This document shows, in pieces, positions 35,311 through 46,500 of a stretch of 64,000 bases of DNA. This stretch comes from Phorcus lineatus (lineage: Eukaryota > Mollusca > Gastropoda > Trochida > Trochidae), in assembly GCA_921293015.1 (NCBI GenBank), contig OV121086.1:40379402-40443401 (forward strand), in the 5' to 3' direction. The position numbers and the translations under genes were made by a program. Numbering within the stretch: position 1 is the stretch's first letter; each line of letters starts with the position of its first letter. Under the pieces are notes generated by a model. It worked only from the letters and a program-made list of their open reading frames with translations. It had not been told where the DNA came from and searched no databases.

Positions 35311-36240
35311 GGATAGGCTATTATTGCTGCTAAAGAACATCCACTACATTGACACCAACTTACAAAATCATAGTCTGTTTAGGCGTTCCCTTCCGTCTAA
35401 TTGTTGTCAAGCCGATCATATTACCTTGAACAAAATGCCAACTAAGATTTTGTCAATGAAAAAATTGTCAAAACACTTTCCTTTGTTGAAAAATAATACA
35501 CCATGAAAGAATCCTTGAACGGACTATTTAAGCTCATGATTTGCTACTTATTAATCAATGTAAATGCATACAAGGATAGACTTCAATTTAGTACCATGAG
35601 CAATTTAACCTTTAAACAAATGAGTTAAAGGTTATCAACAAATTATTTTGCAATATTTGTAAAAACATTGAACACGATAATTTTTTTATCTTGTTATCTT
35701 CTGATGAAATTGAAATAAAAGTTATTTTTATGGATTTTTACAAAAAAAACAACAACATTTGAATAGTAAATTCAGCTCTTTTTGGTACTTGTTTATGATA
35801 AATGCTTGCCATGTATTTCTGAAACATTCTGACTTTGATTACGTACCATATTTAATTTAAAAACTTAAGTTGCAACAATTTTTCTCGTCAAAATAAAACA
35901 ATCTACATTTTTCAAAACTAAATCATTTTCTAAAATAAAAAATATGACTTATCAGTTTGATTCAGTTGATTATGACATTTCATAATATATCATTTAAACT
36001 GAAACAAAATGCAATTTCCATGAAATGAGTCTGATATTTCATATTTTAGAATGTAAGAAAAACAAATCTTTTCAAGTCATGTAGAAGAGCAAAAACATTT
36101 TGTAACAAATAATTACATATCTGAAACAAAGCAAAATGCAATTTGACAAAAATAACTCTAAAACAGAAATACTGCAATTTCATCCTACAATGCTACAATA
36201 ATTCATGCATGAACCTACAATAATAGTATAGCAATAATCA
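35311..36240. other. AT-rich non-coding stretch
   Basis: No gene or element recognised. Confidence 0.5.
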
Positions 36241-36520
36241 TTGATGATAATAAGGGAAGCCTTGCATTTCAGGCGGCAGAGTTTGACGGAGATTCAGGAT
36301 GTACGCGAGGCTTGCATGTCACGAGCTTCAATAACAGATATGAAGGCCGTGTTTAATTACTTCATCCATTGCCATTCCAGGCTGGATACTGCTTTCCTTC
36401 CACTAATCATGCAGCTCTGCATTTGGGGACAAACCTCTATTGTCCTTTGATATTTGCTCAAGAGGAGTTACAAGGAGCAAATGAGGGGAGCGTTGTGGGA
36501 GAAATCTCATTTATTCCGAT
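36241..36520. promoter_or_regulatory. GC-richer block with SOX and TCF-like sites
   Basis: CTATTGTCCTTTGATATTTG at 36438-36457 joins a SOX-like ATTGTCC to a TCF/LEF-like CTTTGAT. GTTTAATTACTTC (homeodomain TAATTA) lies near 36353. A possible acceptor (CCTTGCATTTCAG) at 36259-36271 precedes a 60-codon plus-strand frame, so a coding exon is a weaker alternative. I recognise no domain in it. Confidence 0.3.
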
Positions 36521-38680
36521 TCCGATTACTAGGTAGTTTTAATAAGTGCTGTGCAGTACCATAGCATTGGGCTATAATCTAGAGTTGCATTGACCAGCCA
36601 GGCAGAGTGATTGAATAAAGCACCAGTATATAGGAGAAATCAATCAGCCACTGGCATGGTTTTGACTTGATGATACACAGTAGTCCAAATTAATGATAAG
36701 CTTATAGAATGGTAATTCAATGGTTAAGTATTTAGCTTGGTGATGAAATTGACATTTAAATTTACTTTAGAATTAATGTATATCATTTTGCATTGATCCA
36801 GCATGTAAAATTGTATACTATAAAAAGGAATTTTCTAAAAGCTGCATTTATCATTTTGATAAACATACTTTCACCATAAACTCTTTCTCTCTTAATTCAC
36901 ATATCAGAGCGTTTCTTCATGTATGAAAGCAATCATCCATCCACACTTTACGCAATTCATTTTGCCTTTAACTGATATAATTGTGCACCTATCAATCAAT
37001 CAGACATGTATGAATCGATTCCTTAACCCTGAGTCTATCCATTATAAAACCATCTATCAGTCCTTTTATTCCATTATACCCCACACATCCATTTATCCTT
37101 GTGTTATCCTTTTCAAATTGCCCATTGTTCCGTTATACATACCAGATAGTTAACTGTATAATCCAGTTTGCTTAGGGTAAACATATGGAAGATTTGCATT
37201 GCGAAGTATTAACTATACGACTCAAATTATTTTGCAGTTTGTTGAAGTTTTGTAATTCATTCATAATTGAAATCCATTTGCTGACCAAGCTACTGATACA
37301 AACAAATAAGTCAATAATTGAATTTGGCTATTTTTTTAATATTCCAAAAAGGATCCATTAGTACATTCTAAAATCTCTGACAACAAAACTACAATGAATG
37401 TGTTCATCCATCGATTGATGTCTTAAGTCTTACAATAACTATAGCATACCGTTTTACTTTCATATGTTTAATTTTCTTGACAGAATCATTTCTTTGATTC
37501 TATGATATTTTCTAACTTCAAGGTGTCAATTCATCCATGTCCTGCCCCTTCATCCAACTGTTCACCTATTTGTCTCATTCATTAATTCATTATCACCAGA
37601 GCCAAAGTAAGAGGCTACACATTCATAGAAACATGAAATTTTTACATTGACTAATTTTAAAGCAATTGTATAAGAGACAAAGATGTTTTTCCTTCTTAAA
37701 ACATGAAGGTCATTTTCAAAAAGTACATTAGAAGGAAGAGAAATTTATATCCTTTTAGATCAAGTTTTTAACAATTTCTTGTTGTAAATGACTTACACTT
37801 ATATTACTTGCATAAATCAGATGGGCAAACTTTTTAAAAGTAATTTATTTAAAGAGTACATGTGCCCTAGATGTATAACCTGGCAAGAATCATACTAAGA
37901 AGCCTTGTCCATAGCATCAGAATCAGAGTTCAAGACTTAGGTGACTTCATGGCTGCTTGAGATCTTGTATAAAAGATACATCCATCACCACCTGACAGGA
38001 CAAAACCCAACACAATGCTCCACATCTGGCCTTAACACATAACAACAGACTTAAGAAGACTGAGTCCATATATTTTGTCCATTAACAAGTTAACAAAGTT
38101 ATGTGACTGTTTGATTTATTGCTGAAATCAACAAAGAAGTTGAAGAATTAGACGGACCATTTGTAGAAATAAGTTCAGAACAATATGAACTGATGTCATT
38201 TTTGTCTTCAATTTTTTATATTTATGTATATATATATACATGTTTACATAGTACTGATCTGTCTTTGATCTTTGAGAAGCATAATCAACATTTTTTGAGG
38301 GTGCAGAATCTTCTTCCTTTCCTAGCTTTTGAGTTGTGAATCTAATCATTGGTCACTTACAACAGCTTGACATTAACAATGTGTTGAATTAACCTATCCC
38401 CTTACAAAATGGTATCAATATATCAAATCTAAGCTCCTTTATTGTAAGATCATTTTCATGTAGGAAAACATAGATTTGATAGGTTTGATTCAGCAATTGT
38501 TCCAATCAGATTAAATTCCATATCAGTTTTATATCCAAATTTGAAAACCTGATTAATATTTAAAAACAAAATAAGCACAAAATCATCAAGATTAAAGTAA
38601 ATGACCTTAAAAAAATCTTATCACCGTCATACAAGCTATGTGTCTGCATCAGATTTCATTTCAATAAGAAGGTGTGTACG
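36521..38680. other. AT-rich non-coding stretch
   Basis: 36900-37140 is G-poor with repeated ATCCATT and ATCAATC words, probably a decayed ATCC-type simple repeat. 38220-38245 is a short TA run. Nothing else recognised. Confidence 0.45.
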
Positions 38681-38698
38681 ACTTCTTTCTTGTCTTCA

Positions 38699-39003
38699 GT
38701 AATGATCATTCCGATGCCAGGATTATAGTCAATTTCTCTTTGAAATCCAATTCCTGCTTTAACACTACTCTCCTTGACAGACTAGACTGTCTTGTCGTGG
38801 CCGCTGATAATCAAAGTTTATCCAATCAGATTTCAGAACCAAGAGAAGATGGAGACATCGCTATGACAATGCATCAGTTACAGTCAAAGATTTGTCAAAT
38901 ATTTGACAAGAGAGATGTCCTCAGAGTTGTCCTCTGTGCTCAAACAGATAATTCAGAAACTCTTGGAAATAATGAAATAAAGAATTGTCTCTTTTACATC
39001 TAA
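38699..39003 (+). CDS. Candidate coding exon, plus strand, unrecognised protein
   Basis: A strong acceptor (CTTCTTTCTTGTCTTCAG at 38681-38698) is followed by about 100 open codons to TAA at 39001-39003. The translation is balanced and protein-like: a hydrophobic strand in LLDRLDCLVVAADNQSL, an acidic patch EPREDGD, then MHQLQSKICQIFDKRDVLRV and VVLCAQTDNSETLG. I do not recognise a family. If real it would be a 3' terminal exon, reading TCTTCAG|T AAT GAT in phase. AATAAAG occurs inside the frame, and no polyadenylation signal stands out downstream. A chance open frame is still possible. Confidence 0.35.
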
Positions 39004-40479
39004 AAGTGTATTTTACACAAAAATAGGCTTTTTAAACATGATCAATATAGACCAATGACAGGTAAATATTGTAGTCAAATATTTGAGGCTTTAATTCATA
39101 CTACATGCATGATCAATATTTGAGTCTTCAAACTCTCATATCTTTATTAAAAGGCTAGTACAAATTTGAAAGTATCTTGAAAGTTGAAACACCTTTATAT
39201 AAAACTATATACCGGACATACTATTCCCATGAATACTAAAAGGAACTTGAATGATTAAAGGTATTATATTATTGTATATACATATATATTGTACATTATT
39301 TCCTTATTACATTTTTAGATAAAATTTGAAAATATTTTGAGTGGCTATTGTACAGGCATCAAAACTAACAGAGGGAGGAAATTATCCCAGATTGGCTAAA
39401 ATGAACTTTCTGGACATATATTTGGACCGCAGGTAACATTCTGCTTGCTGCACATCAGTATTGTATGGGAAGAACCGTGTTATGTTCACTTGATAGAATA
39501 TCATACAACAAACAGCCTTCTATTGCACTTTGCTGAATATCTAACAGACAATAAACAGAGAAATAACTTTAAAAGACCCTAATGCTGTCACTTCTAAAGA
39601 ACGATATCCTTTTGTCCAAATTCAATGCAAAATCAATGAAAATGGAGGCTGGTTAGAGAAGCATAATGCCACTTTCTGGAGCCTGAGGAATCTAGCACTT
39701 CTTACATTATTTACATTTATATACATATGGAGAACTAGAAGTGAATTAACATGCCTTGAAATAAATTTCATTTTCAAAACTATCTTACTCAATTGAAGTT
39801 TATCTTTTTAAATATTCAAAATTCTTTATAATTTACAAAATGTCCAAAAATAAGAATGAACTTCCCAATATTTTAAAAGGAAACAATTAATTGAAAATCA
39901 TTTTTCTTTAAATCCAATCATTGTATCACAGTTTTTCAAATTGAGATTAAAAACAATGAAATTCATCTTGAGCTGAAAATTGCATGCTGTTTTTAAGTGA
40001 ACTGAACACACAGATTATTGATTTAAGAAAAATAAGCTGGGTGAAATTCAAAGTCAATGAAACAAAGGCTTGGCTTTGATGACTGAATGAATGTAACAGG
40101 TATCTTCTTCTTATGACGAAATTGTGTCAAAATTACACTCATTTCAATTTGTGAGAAAATTGAAATTGAAATTGGATTATTTTTTTATATTACAGTGACA
40201 AACATTAATTGATCAAACAATTTTTTTCAAAACATTCAGCATGGAACAGAATATGTATTAAAAGGACTACAAAGTTTAAAAATGATGGACACTTTATTTC
40301 TCTGTCAAAACCTATTGAAACTTTGAGGTCAACCTAAGGAAACATAATAAATACTGGAATCAAGCCTGGACCAATAAAACTACAGTGCAATGTAACAAAC
40401 TTCGGAAGAAGTCTGTAAGAAGCCATCCATGGGCTTCTTTGTAGCATCGTAACATAACCATGCATTGCATTGTAGATAA
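39004..40479. other. AT-rich non-coding stretch
   Basis: A TATACATATATATTG run lies near 39278. No gene or element recognised. Confidence 0.5.
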
Positions 40480-40900
40480 CACCCCAAACAAGATTCAAAC
40501 ACAAACCTTTCAATATTTTTTCCGCTGTGCTATCACATCTGAATGCATTTTATGAAATGGAAATTTTTCTCAAATTGTTTTAATTTCAACAAACTAAAAC
40601 TGTAGGGTACAAACTAAACCCCCCTTACCAAATTCAAACACAGACCTTTTAATATGAAGTAAAATGGTCTGACAACAGTGTCAACTCCTTTGAAGATTTT
40701 TTAAAGAGATTTTTTCAATTTTAAATTTTTTTTAACTTAAACATATTAAGACTATTGGGTAAAATCCGAAACCCCTTACAAGATTCAAACAAAGACTTTT
40801 GAATATGAAGCAAAATGGTCTAACAACAGTGCCAACTAATTTGAAAAAGATTTTTACTCAAAAATATTTTAGATTAAAAAAAACTTAGACTGTAGAGTAG
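40480..40900. repeat. Degenerate tandem repeat, about 140-160 bp, three copies
   Basis: AGATTCAAACACAAACC (40491), AATTCAAACACAGACC (40631) and AGATTCAAACAAAGAC (40791) mark three copies. The last two share TTTTGAATATGAAGCAAAAT and GGTCTAACAACAGTGCCAAC. The GATTCAAAC word and a nearby CGCTGTGCTATCACATC in copy 1 look like the minus strand of a decayed tRNA-like head, so it may be a tandemly copied SINE remnant. Confidence 0.55.
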
Positions 40901-40982
40901 AGACCTTAAAAAGAAAAAATAAACTTGCTTTGACACATAGTTTAACTGTGAACCACAGATAAAAGTTTGGGTTATTATTAAA

Positions 40983-41215
40983 AGATGTTCGGTTAAGCTC
41001 CATGAATCCATTTCCCTACCTTAAATGATTAAAAGACATTCACACTTAAGTGGCCGCCAGTAGCTTTTCCATGATATTTGATATTTTCTTCTATGCCTAC
41101 GGATAAACAGGTAGTCTCATGAGGGATTTGACCCTCTGAAGATAATGCAGTATAAACATATCATTATTTGGAAAATTTTAGGAAATAGAATTTAAAAAAA
41201 AACATGTTAAACACT
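40983..41215 (+). mobile_element. TTAA MITE, partial copy 3
   Basis: CGGTTAAGCTCCATGAATCC, CCCTACCTTAAATGATTAAAAG, ACATTCACAC, GTGGCCGCCAGTAG and TTTGACCCTCTGAAGATAAT match the 52.7 kb copy in order and orientation. The left inverted end is not recognisable and the right one is lost or diverged. Confidence 0.65.
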
Positions 41216-41984
41216 TTAACCAAAATAAAAGGCTGTAGACATAACCAATAAGTAATTAGCTCAAGATGGTCATGACTTCATAAACCAGATGCCAAACATA
41301 CTGAAATAAAAGCTGTGATACTTACTTGATACTTACATGCTTACTTGTAATCAGAATGAAGTTCATGCAATCAAATTGAAAACACCTGTAATTATTGACA
41401 AAGGTATGCTGCTATGTGGATTACTTGCCAATGTTTCTATATGTGACTAAGTCTTATTGAGCACTTGGTACTAAACTGTTTTCTGAGATAAAAAAGAGAC
41501 ATGTTCCTCCATAAGCAATATGTTCTTATGTTTGTGCATCAACTTCATCAAGTGAGTATATCTCAAATATATGAAGACAGACAAAGAAAAGAGTTATCTC
41601 AAAAGCGAATGAAAATGTCAGACACATAAAAATCTTTTATAGTATGCCATTTAAATTTTTTATATCTTAGCTTCATATAAAATGTATACAATTCTGATAA
41701 TTTTAACTTATTTTCAGCTGACTTATAAAGACATTCGAAATAAAACTGCTAATGATTTTTTTCTCAAGTAAATCAAAATTTTCATAAAGGTTATATGATC
41801 ATAAATCTAAGGGTTTGACAGATCCTTTCACACCATTCATGTTTTACTTTGAAAGTTAGACAGTTCATAAACAATTCATAAGCAATTCAAAATGAAGTTT
41901 TGAAAGAGTTTGTGCCATAGGTACTTGGCAGGTGCTTAATTTCAACTCTTGCTTCAAATGATCAACAATGCAATTGATATTCTA

Positions 41985-42040
41985 TACCCTCTACAACTAC
42001 AGTATCTTCACATCGTCATCATTATGACAGATTTCTTGTA
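41985..42040. repeat. 70 bp satellite, left remnant of interrupted array
   Basis: CCCTCTACAACTACAGTATC through GACAGATTTCTTGTA is most of one unit of the 70 bp array that continues after the inserted element. The last five bases, TTGTA (42036-42040), are the left copy of the target-site duplication. Confidence 0.95.
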
Positions 42041-42286
42041 CAGGCCTACCAAGGTAACGGATCAAATAACCTCCAAATGGAACGAATAACCACATGAATG
42101 GATTAGATTACCTCCAAAACGGTACAAATAACCTCGTCAGCGGTATTAATAACCACAAAACGGAACGAATAACCTCAAAACGGATTCAATAACCTCGATT
42201 TGCGCAGCGCATCCCTACGATCTACCCAGTTTGACTGAAGGAGCCCAGTCTTTTGTTTTATGTTTAGACTACACCAGCGGCTCTCA
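42041..42286 (+). repeat. Left terminal inverted repeat of the 3.2 kb element
   Basis: About 246 bp pairing with 44959-45197 with a handful of mismatches. Outer 18 bp CAGGCCTACCAAGGTAAC, then GGNNNNNATAACC-type motifs starting at 42059, 42079, 42100, 42121, 42142, 42162 and 42182 (spacing 20 or 21 bp). An inner unique part follows: GCGCAGCGCATCCC, GACTGAAGGAGCCCAGTC, CAGCGGCTCTCA. A further matching AAAGTTACGGTA lies just inside (about 42290). Confidence 0.95.
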
Positions 42287-44161
42287 ACAAAGTTACGGTA
42301 GCAGTGAAATTTTCCCCCACCATATAAAAAAAATCATTATAATGTCGTAATTTCATCTCAACCACGGTGTTCTATTCGCTGTCTTTGACCCGATGAGGTC
42401 ATAATTTGCATAATGTAGACCAAGCGATCGCGAAACAGGATTCGGTCACGAATAAAATCCCTGTGAGTAGATTTTGTCAAATGTTGATGTTATTTTCATA
42501 TAGCCCTACAATCAAACTAGAAGACATTTACCACCAGATAATCTAAAAATTCAATCGTAACTATGTTCGCATGCATGAACCGTGTTGGATATGACGTGAC
42601 ACTGTAATCGATCGATAGTTTTAGTTGAGTTTGTATTGCGGCGAATTTGAGTTTTGCTACACACGCACTAAAATCGTAGATCACAAATTTATTTATAGTG
42701 TAAATATAATTTTATTGTACGATTATAATTGTAGAGGTCTTGTTGTTCACTATTTTTAGTTTGGAATGTTGTCCTTCATAGAAATTTATCCGTTTTCAAA
42801 AAAATCGCAAGTGTTATTTCTCAATAATGATAGCAAATGGAAGGGACATGTAAAGGGGACTATCTCAAATAATTTTTTAATAATATGTAAATATCACGAC
42901 TTTTTTTACACCCATGAAAATATGGAAATTTCAAACATCAAATAACATTCTATTCGTGCTTAATTACTGCGAAAATAACAAACAAAATATGGGTCTAATG
43001 ATGACCGGCGCAGACATCAAGTGAGTTGTTGACACTTTCCCCGATGCGTTCCGTAGCTGATGTCACAAGTGTGTAGATTGTATATTTCACGACTATTCGA
43101 GATTAAAAGTAAATAAATCCTTCAACTCTCAGCTTCAAAAATGTATTCTCTCCTTAGTTTTAAATGGAATTTGTACAATATGAAAATAATTTCTCAATAT
43201 CTTGATTTGAAGATCTCTGTGTGGTGTAACTGATACAGACTTTTTGATCCGGTTTGTTTGGCCAGGGATCGTATAGACATATGATTCCTGGTTTGGCGAT
43301 TACAATGAGAGATCGACGTTCAAATATAAGATGATATAGATGTAATCGATGTTATAAACTATTATTGCATTTGGAACATATAAAGCTGAATAGATTTCCT
43401 ACACTTCCGGGTTAAGTTTATAACGATTGATACGTTGTTTGAAATATTATCAGCACGAATTATCCTTGATTTTCTCTCTCATTTTCAATGCATAACGTAC
43501 CAGTCCTTGCTTGCTGGACCGAACTCCCTGTCATGCACCTTAATTATTTTCTGGTACAAAATTTTATTCTGAACAAAATGATGTAAAAAATATTTTTTTT
43601 AAAATTAGTGACAAACAGCCTCCTCCGATTTGGAATATTTAGTACAGATTTTTAACTTGTGAATTTTTGTATTTCATTCATCGACACTAGCTTTTGAATA
43701 ATATCAGAGAAAAAAAGAAGAAAAAATGACAATATCTCGAAATAAAAATAATTCATTCAGAGAAATTGGTATTTTTGAAATATTAATCTTTTGATAATAT
43801 TCAAGTTTGGTTATTTCGGAACAATGTCAACATTGTACTTAACTATATTCTATCTTTATGATGAAACAAGATTTTAAAAAAAATTCTAAACCTTTTGATA
43901 TCCTCTTTATATTTTGCGTAAACATTATTTTTTGGAGTTAGTTCTTATATCTGTAGTAAAAAGTTACATTCAACACATATAGAAACCTTTAATACATTTT
44001 CCATGTCACATGTCTCATCATTGACTATCAAGCTGTTCATAAACAAGCCAAACGGGGAATACTTTATAAAGAATTTTTTTTCAAAAATTTAGGCAGACTT
44101 CAAACCAGCGAACTTCGAAGAAAATGTAGTTTTTAGTACTTCTTCTGGTTCATTCATTTAT

Positions 44162-44777
44162 TACAGTGCTGTCGGGTAAAGCTACGCACCTAAGAGATTT
44201 ATATAAATGTTCATTCTTCCGGAAAAAATACAGTATATGGGATAAAAACCACGTCACTGTTAAAGTTTAGAGCATCACTGATAATATCAATGTAAAATAT
44301 TCATGCTGAAATGTGTTTGTCAGTGACACTGAAAGTTTTCCAACGACTACCCCCCTATTCCCGTAGGTGGTCACGTGTAGGCTAAAGATACGCACGCCGG
44401 GTTTGAATGCTCTTTAGTTTACACTTCCAATATTATGATTTTGATAGATTTTAAAACTGTTTTCGGAAGTCTAGGTTAGGACAAACTGAAAGTCGGATCA
44501 ATAATTTGGTTTCCAATAACAATTGTTATGTGGGAAGGCAAACTGCTTGATTACGATATGTTTTCTAGGAATTTTGTCAGTTTTTACCAATTTTTTGCTA
44601 ACAATCAACAATTAAGTCCTTTTTACCTTTTCAAAAATGTCATGATATCTTCTAAATTGCCTTAAGATGCATAGACATAAATTGATTAGAATCTAAAACT
44701 CATCTTGCTTTACTAGGTTAAGTTTTGTGCGAGTGCGTATCTTTATCCGACGCGTATCTTTACCCGACACGGCTGTA
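44162..44777. repeat. Internal inverted repeat within the 3.2 kb element
   Basis: TACAGTGCTGTCGGGTAAAG with CTACGCAC at 44162-44189 pairs with the complement of the 44727-44777 end, where the motif is doubled (GCGTATCTTTATCCGA then CGCGTATCTTTACCCGACAC). A further copy, GGCTAAAGATACGCAC, lies at 44380-44395. It may be a nested short element or a set of protein-binding sites. No clear target duplication flanks it. Confidence 0.5.
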
Positions 44778-44958
44778 CACCATTTGCAAATATAGATAGG
44801 CCTATTGTTGATTCTCGTAACCACAATACATATTTTCAAATTTTAGTAGGCCTAAAATTATTGTGTCGGTGACCAAATCATCATTAGATTACCGTAACTT
44901 TTGGATTCAAGTAGGCCTAAAAACCTTTTAATTGTTTTGTTTTTTTATCAGGCAAAAT

Positions 44959-45197
44959 GAGAGCCGCTGGCGTAAACATAAACAAAAGACTGGGCTCCTT
45001 CAGTCAAATTGGGTAGATCGTAGGGATGCGCTGCGCAAATCGAGGTTATTGAATCCGTTTTGAGGTTATTCGTTCCGTTTTGAGGTTATTAATACCGTTG
45101 ACGAGGTTATTTGTACCGTTTTGGAGGTAATCTAATCCATTCATGCGGTTATTTGTTCCATTTGGAGGTTATTTGATCCGTTACCTTGGTAGGCCTG
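44959..45197 (-). repeat. Right terminal inverted repeat of the 3.2 kb element
   Basis: Reverse complement of the left repeat, with the same seven 13 bp motifs in inverted order (first GGTTATTGAATCC at 45044, last GGTTATTTGATCC at 45167). Small differences from the left arm (for example CACATGAATG versus CGCATGAATG, and a few bases missing after CTTTTGTTT) show independent drift since insertion or copying. Confidence 0.95.
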
Positions 45198-45202
45198 TTG
45201 TA

Positions 45203-46128
45203 TGTCTCAAATGACACACCTTCTACAACTACAGTATCTTCACACCGTCATCATTGTGACAGATTTCTTGTACGTCTCAAATGACACACCCTCTACAACT
45301 ACAGTATCTTCACACCGTCATCATTGTGACAGATTTCTTGTACGTCTCAAATGACACACCCTCTACAACTACAGTATCTTCACACCGTCATCATTATGAC
45401 AGATTTCTTGTACGTCTCAAATGACACACCCTCTACAACTACAGTATCTTCACACCGTCATCATTATGACAGATTTCTTGTACGTCTCAAATGACACACC
45501 CTCTACAACTACAGTATCTTCACACCATCATCATTGTGACAGATTTCTTGTACGTCTCAAATGACACACCCTCTACAACTACAGTATCTTCACACCGTCA
45601 TCATTATGACAGATTTCTTGTACGTCTCAAATGACACACCCTCTACAACTACAGTATCTTCACACTGTCATCATTATGACAGATTTCTTGTACGTCTCAA
45701 ATGACACACCCTCTACAACTACAGTATCTTCACACCGTCATCATTATGACAGATTTCTTGTACGTCTCAAATGACACACCCTCTACAACTACAGTATCTT
45801 CACACCGTCATCATTATGACAGATTTCTTGTACGTCTCAAATGACACACCCTCTACAACTACAGTATCTTCACACCGTCATCATTATGACAGATTTCTTG
45901 TACGTCTCAAATGACACACCCTCTACAACTACAGTATCTTCACACCGTCATCATTATGACAGATTTCTTGTACATTTCAAATGACACACCCTCTACAACT
46001 ACAGTAACTTCACACTGTCATCATTATGACAGATTTCTTGTACATTTCAAATGACACACCCTCTACAACTACAGTATCTTCACACCGTCATCATTATGAC
46101 AGATTTCTTGTATGTCTCAAATGACACA
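45203..46128. repeat. 70 bp satellite, about 13 copies right of the element
   Basis: The unit has GACAGATTTCTTGTACGTCT, CAAATGACACACCCTCTACA and ACTACAGTATCTTCACACCG plus TCATCATTAT. Copies follow at exactly 70 bp (GAC at 45258, 45328, and so on to 46098). Few variants occur: G or A in CATTRTGAC, CCATCA or CTGTCA in single units, and TACATTTCAA in two adjacent units near 45971 and 46041. Confidence 0.98.
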
Positions 46129-46259
46129 TTATCAGGGATCAACTATCAGCCGGAACTTCCTTAGAGTGGAAAGGTGAGACTTACATGATACCTACACCAA
46201 TACATAGTGTCAAACATCAATCACCAAACTTGACAATATCCTAAACTAAACATCCCCAT

Positions 46260-46500
46260 TTCCCACTCCGGGAATCCAAACCATTATAACAATTTCTCCA
46301 AGTCTAATTACTTTCAAAATGCGGACATAACTGTGGTGTGGTTTGCCATTATGGTATGCACCATTCCAGTAATTAGTTTTCAGAGGAGCACCGAGCGGCT
46401 GCTGTAATTGGCAGATTGACCGATGATGTCAATAACAGACTCTCTGTCCAGTGAGTCAGGCCAGGGGTCAGTATTGGACATCTCAACTAAGCCTGCCAGA
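46260..46500. promoter_or_regulatory. Candidate enhancer with RUNX and homeodomain sites
   Basis: Overlapping RUNX-type sites TGTGGT (46332-46337) and TGTGGTTT (46337-46344) lie between two TAATTA homeodomain cores (46305-46310 and 46370-46375). A third, TGTAATTGG, follows at about 46403. GATTGACCGATGATGTCAAT continues the block. It is GC-richer than its flanks. Function is inference. Confidence 0.3.

Larger units (their letters stand above)
42041..45197. mobile_element. 3,157 bp DNA transposon with long inverted repeats, no transposase seen
   Basis: The element starts CAGGCCTACCAAGGTAACGG and ends with its reverse complement. TTGTA lies immediately outside on both sides (42036-42040 and 45198-45202). 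Removing the element and one TTGTA restores an uninterrupted 70 bp satellite unit, which proves insertion. The terminal inverted repeats are about 245 bp and contain seven regularly spaced 13 bp motifs. The 2.7 kb middle is AT-rich with no open frame of 60 codons or more, so it is non-autonomous or a dead copy. Five-bp duplications are known for Transib, but Transib ends begin CAC, unlike CAGG here. I cannot assign a superfamily. Confidence 0.93.

Noticed and set aside
35106-35340. Frames of 66-73 codons on both strands as a gene pair
   Set aside because: Simultaneous openness on both strands reflects local G+C; neither translation shows a domain or splice context.
42041-45197. Assignment of the 3.2 kb element to Transib/RAG-like transposons on the 5 bp duplication
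   Set aside because: Its ends start CAGG, not CAC, no transposase is visible, and the duplication is not GC-rich; duplication length alone is not enough.
45203-46128. CRISPR-like array
   Set aside because: The 70 bp units abut each other with no unique spacers, and the DNA is eukaryotic in character; it is a satellite.
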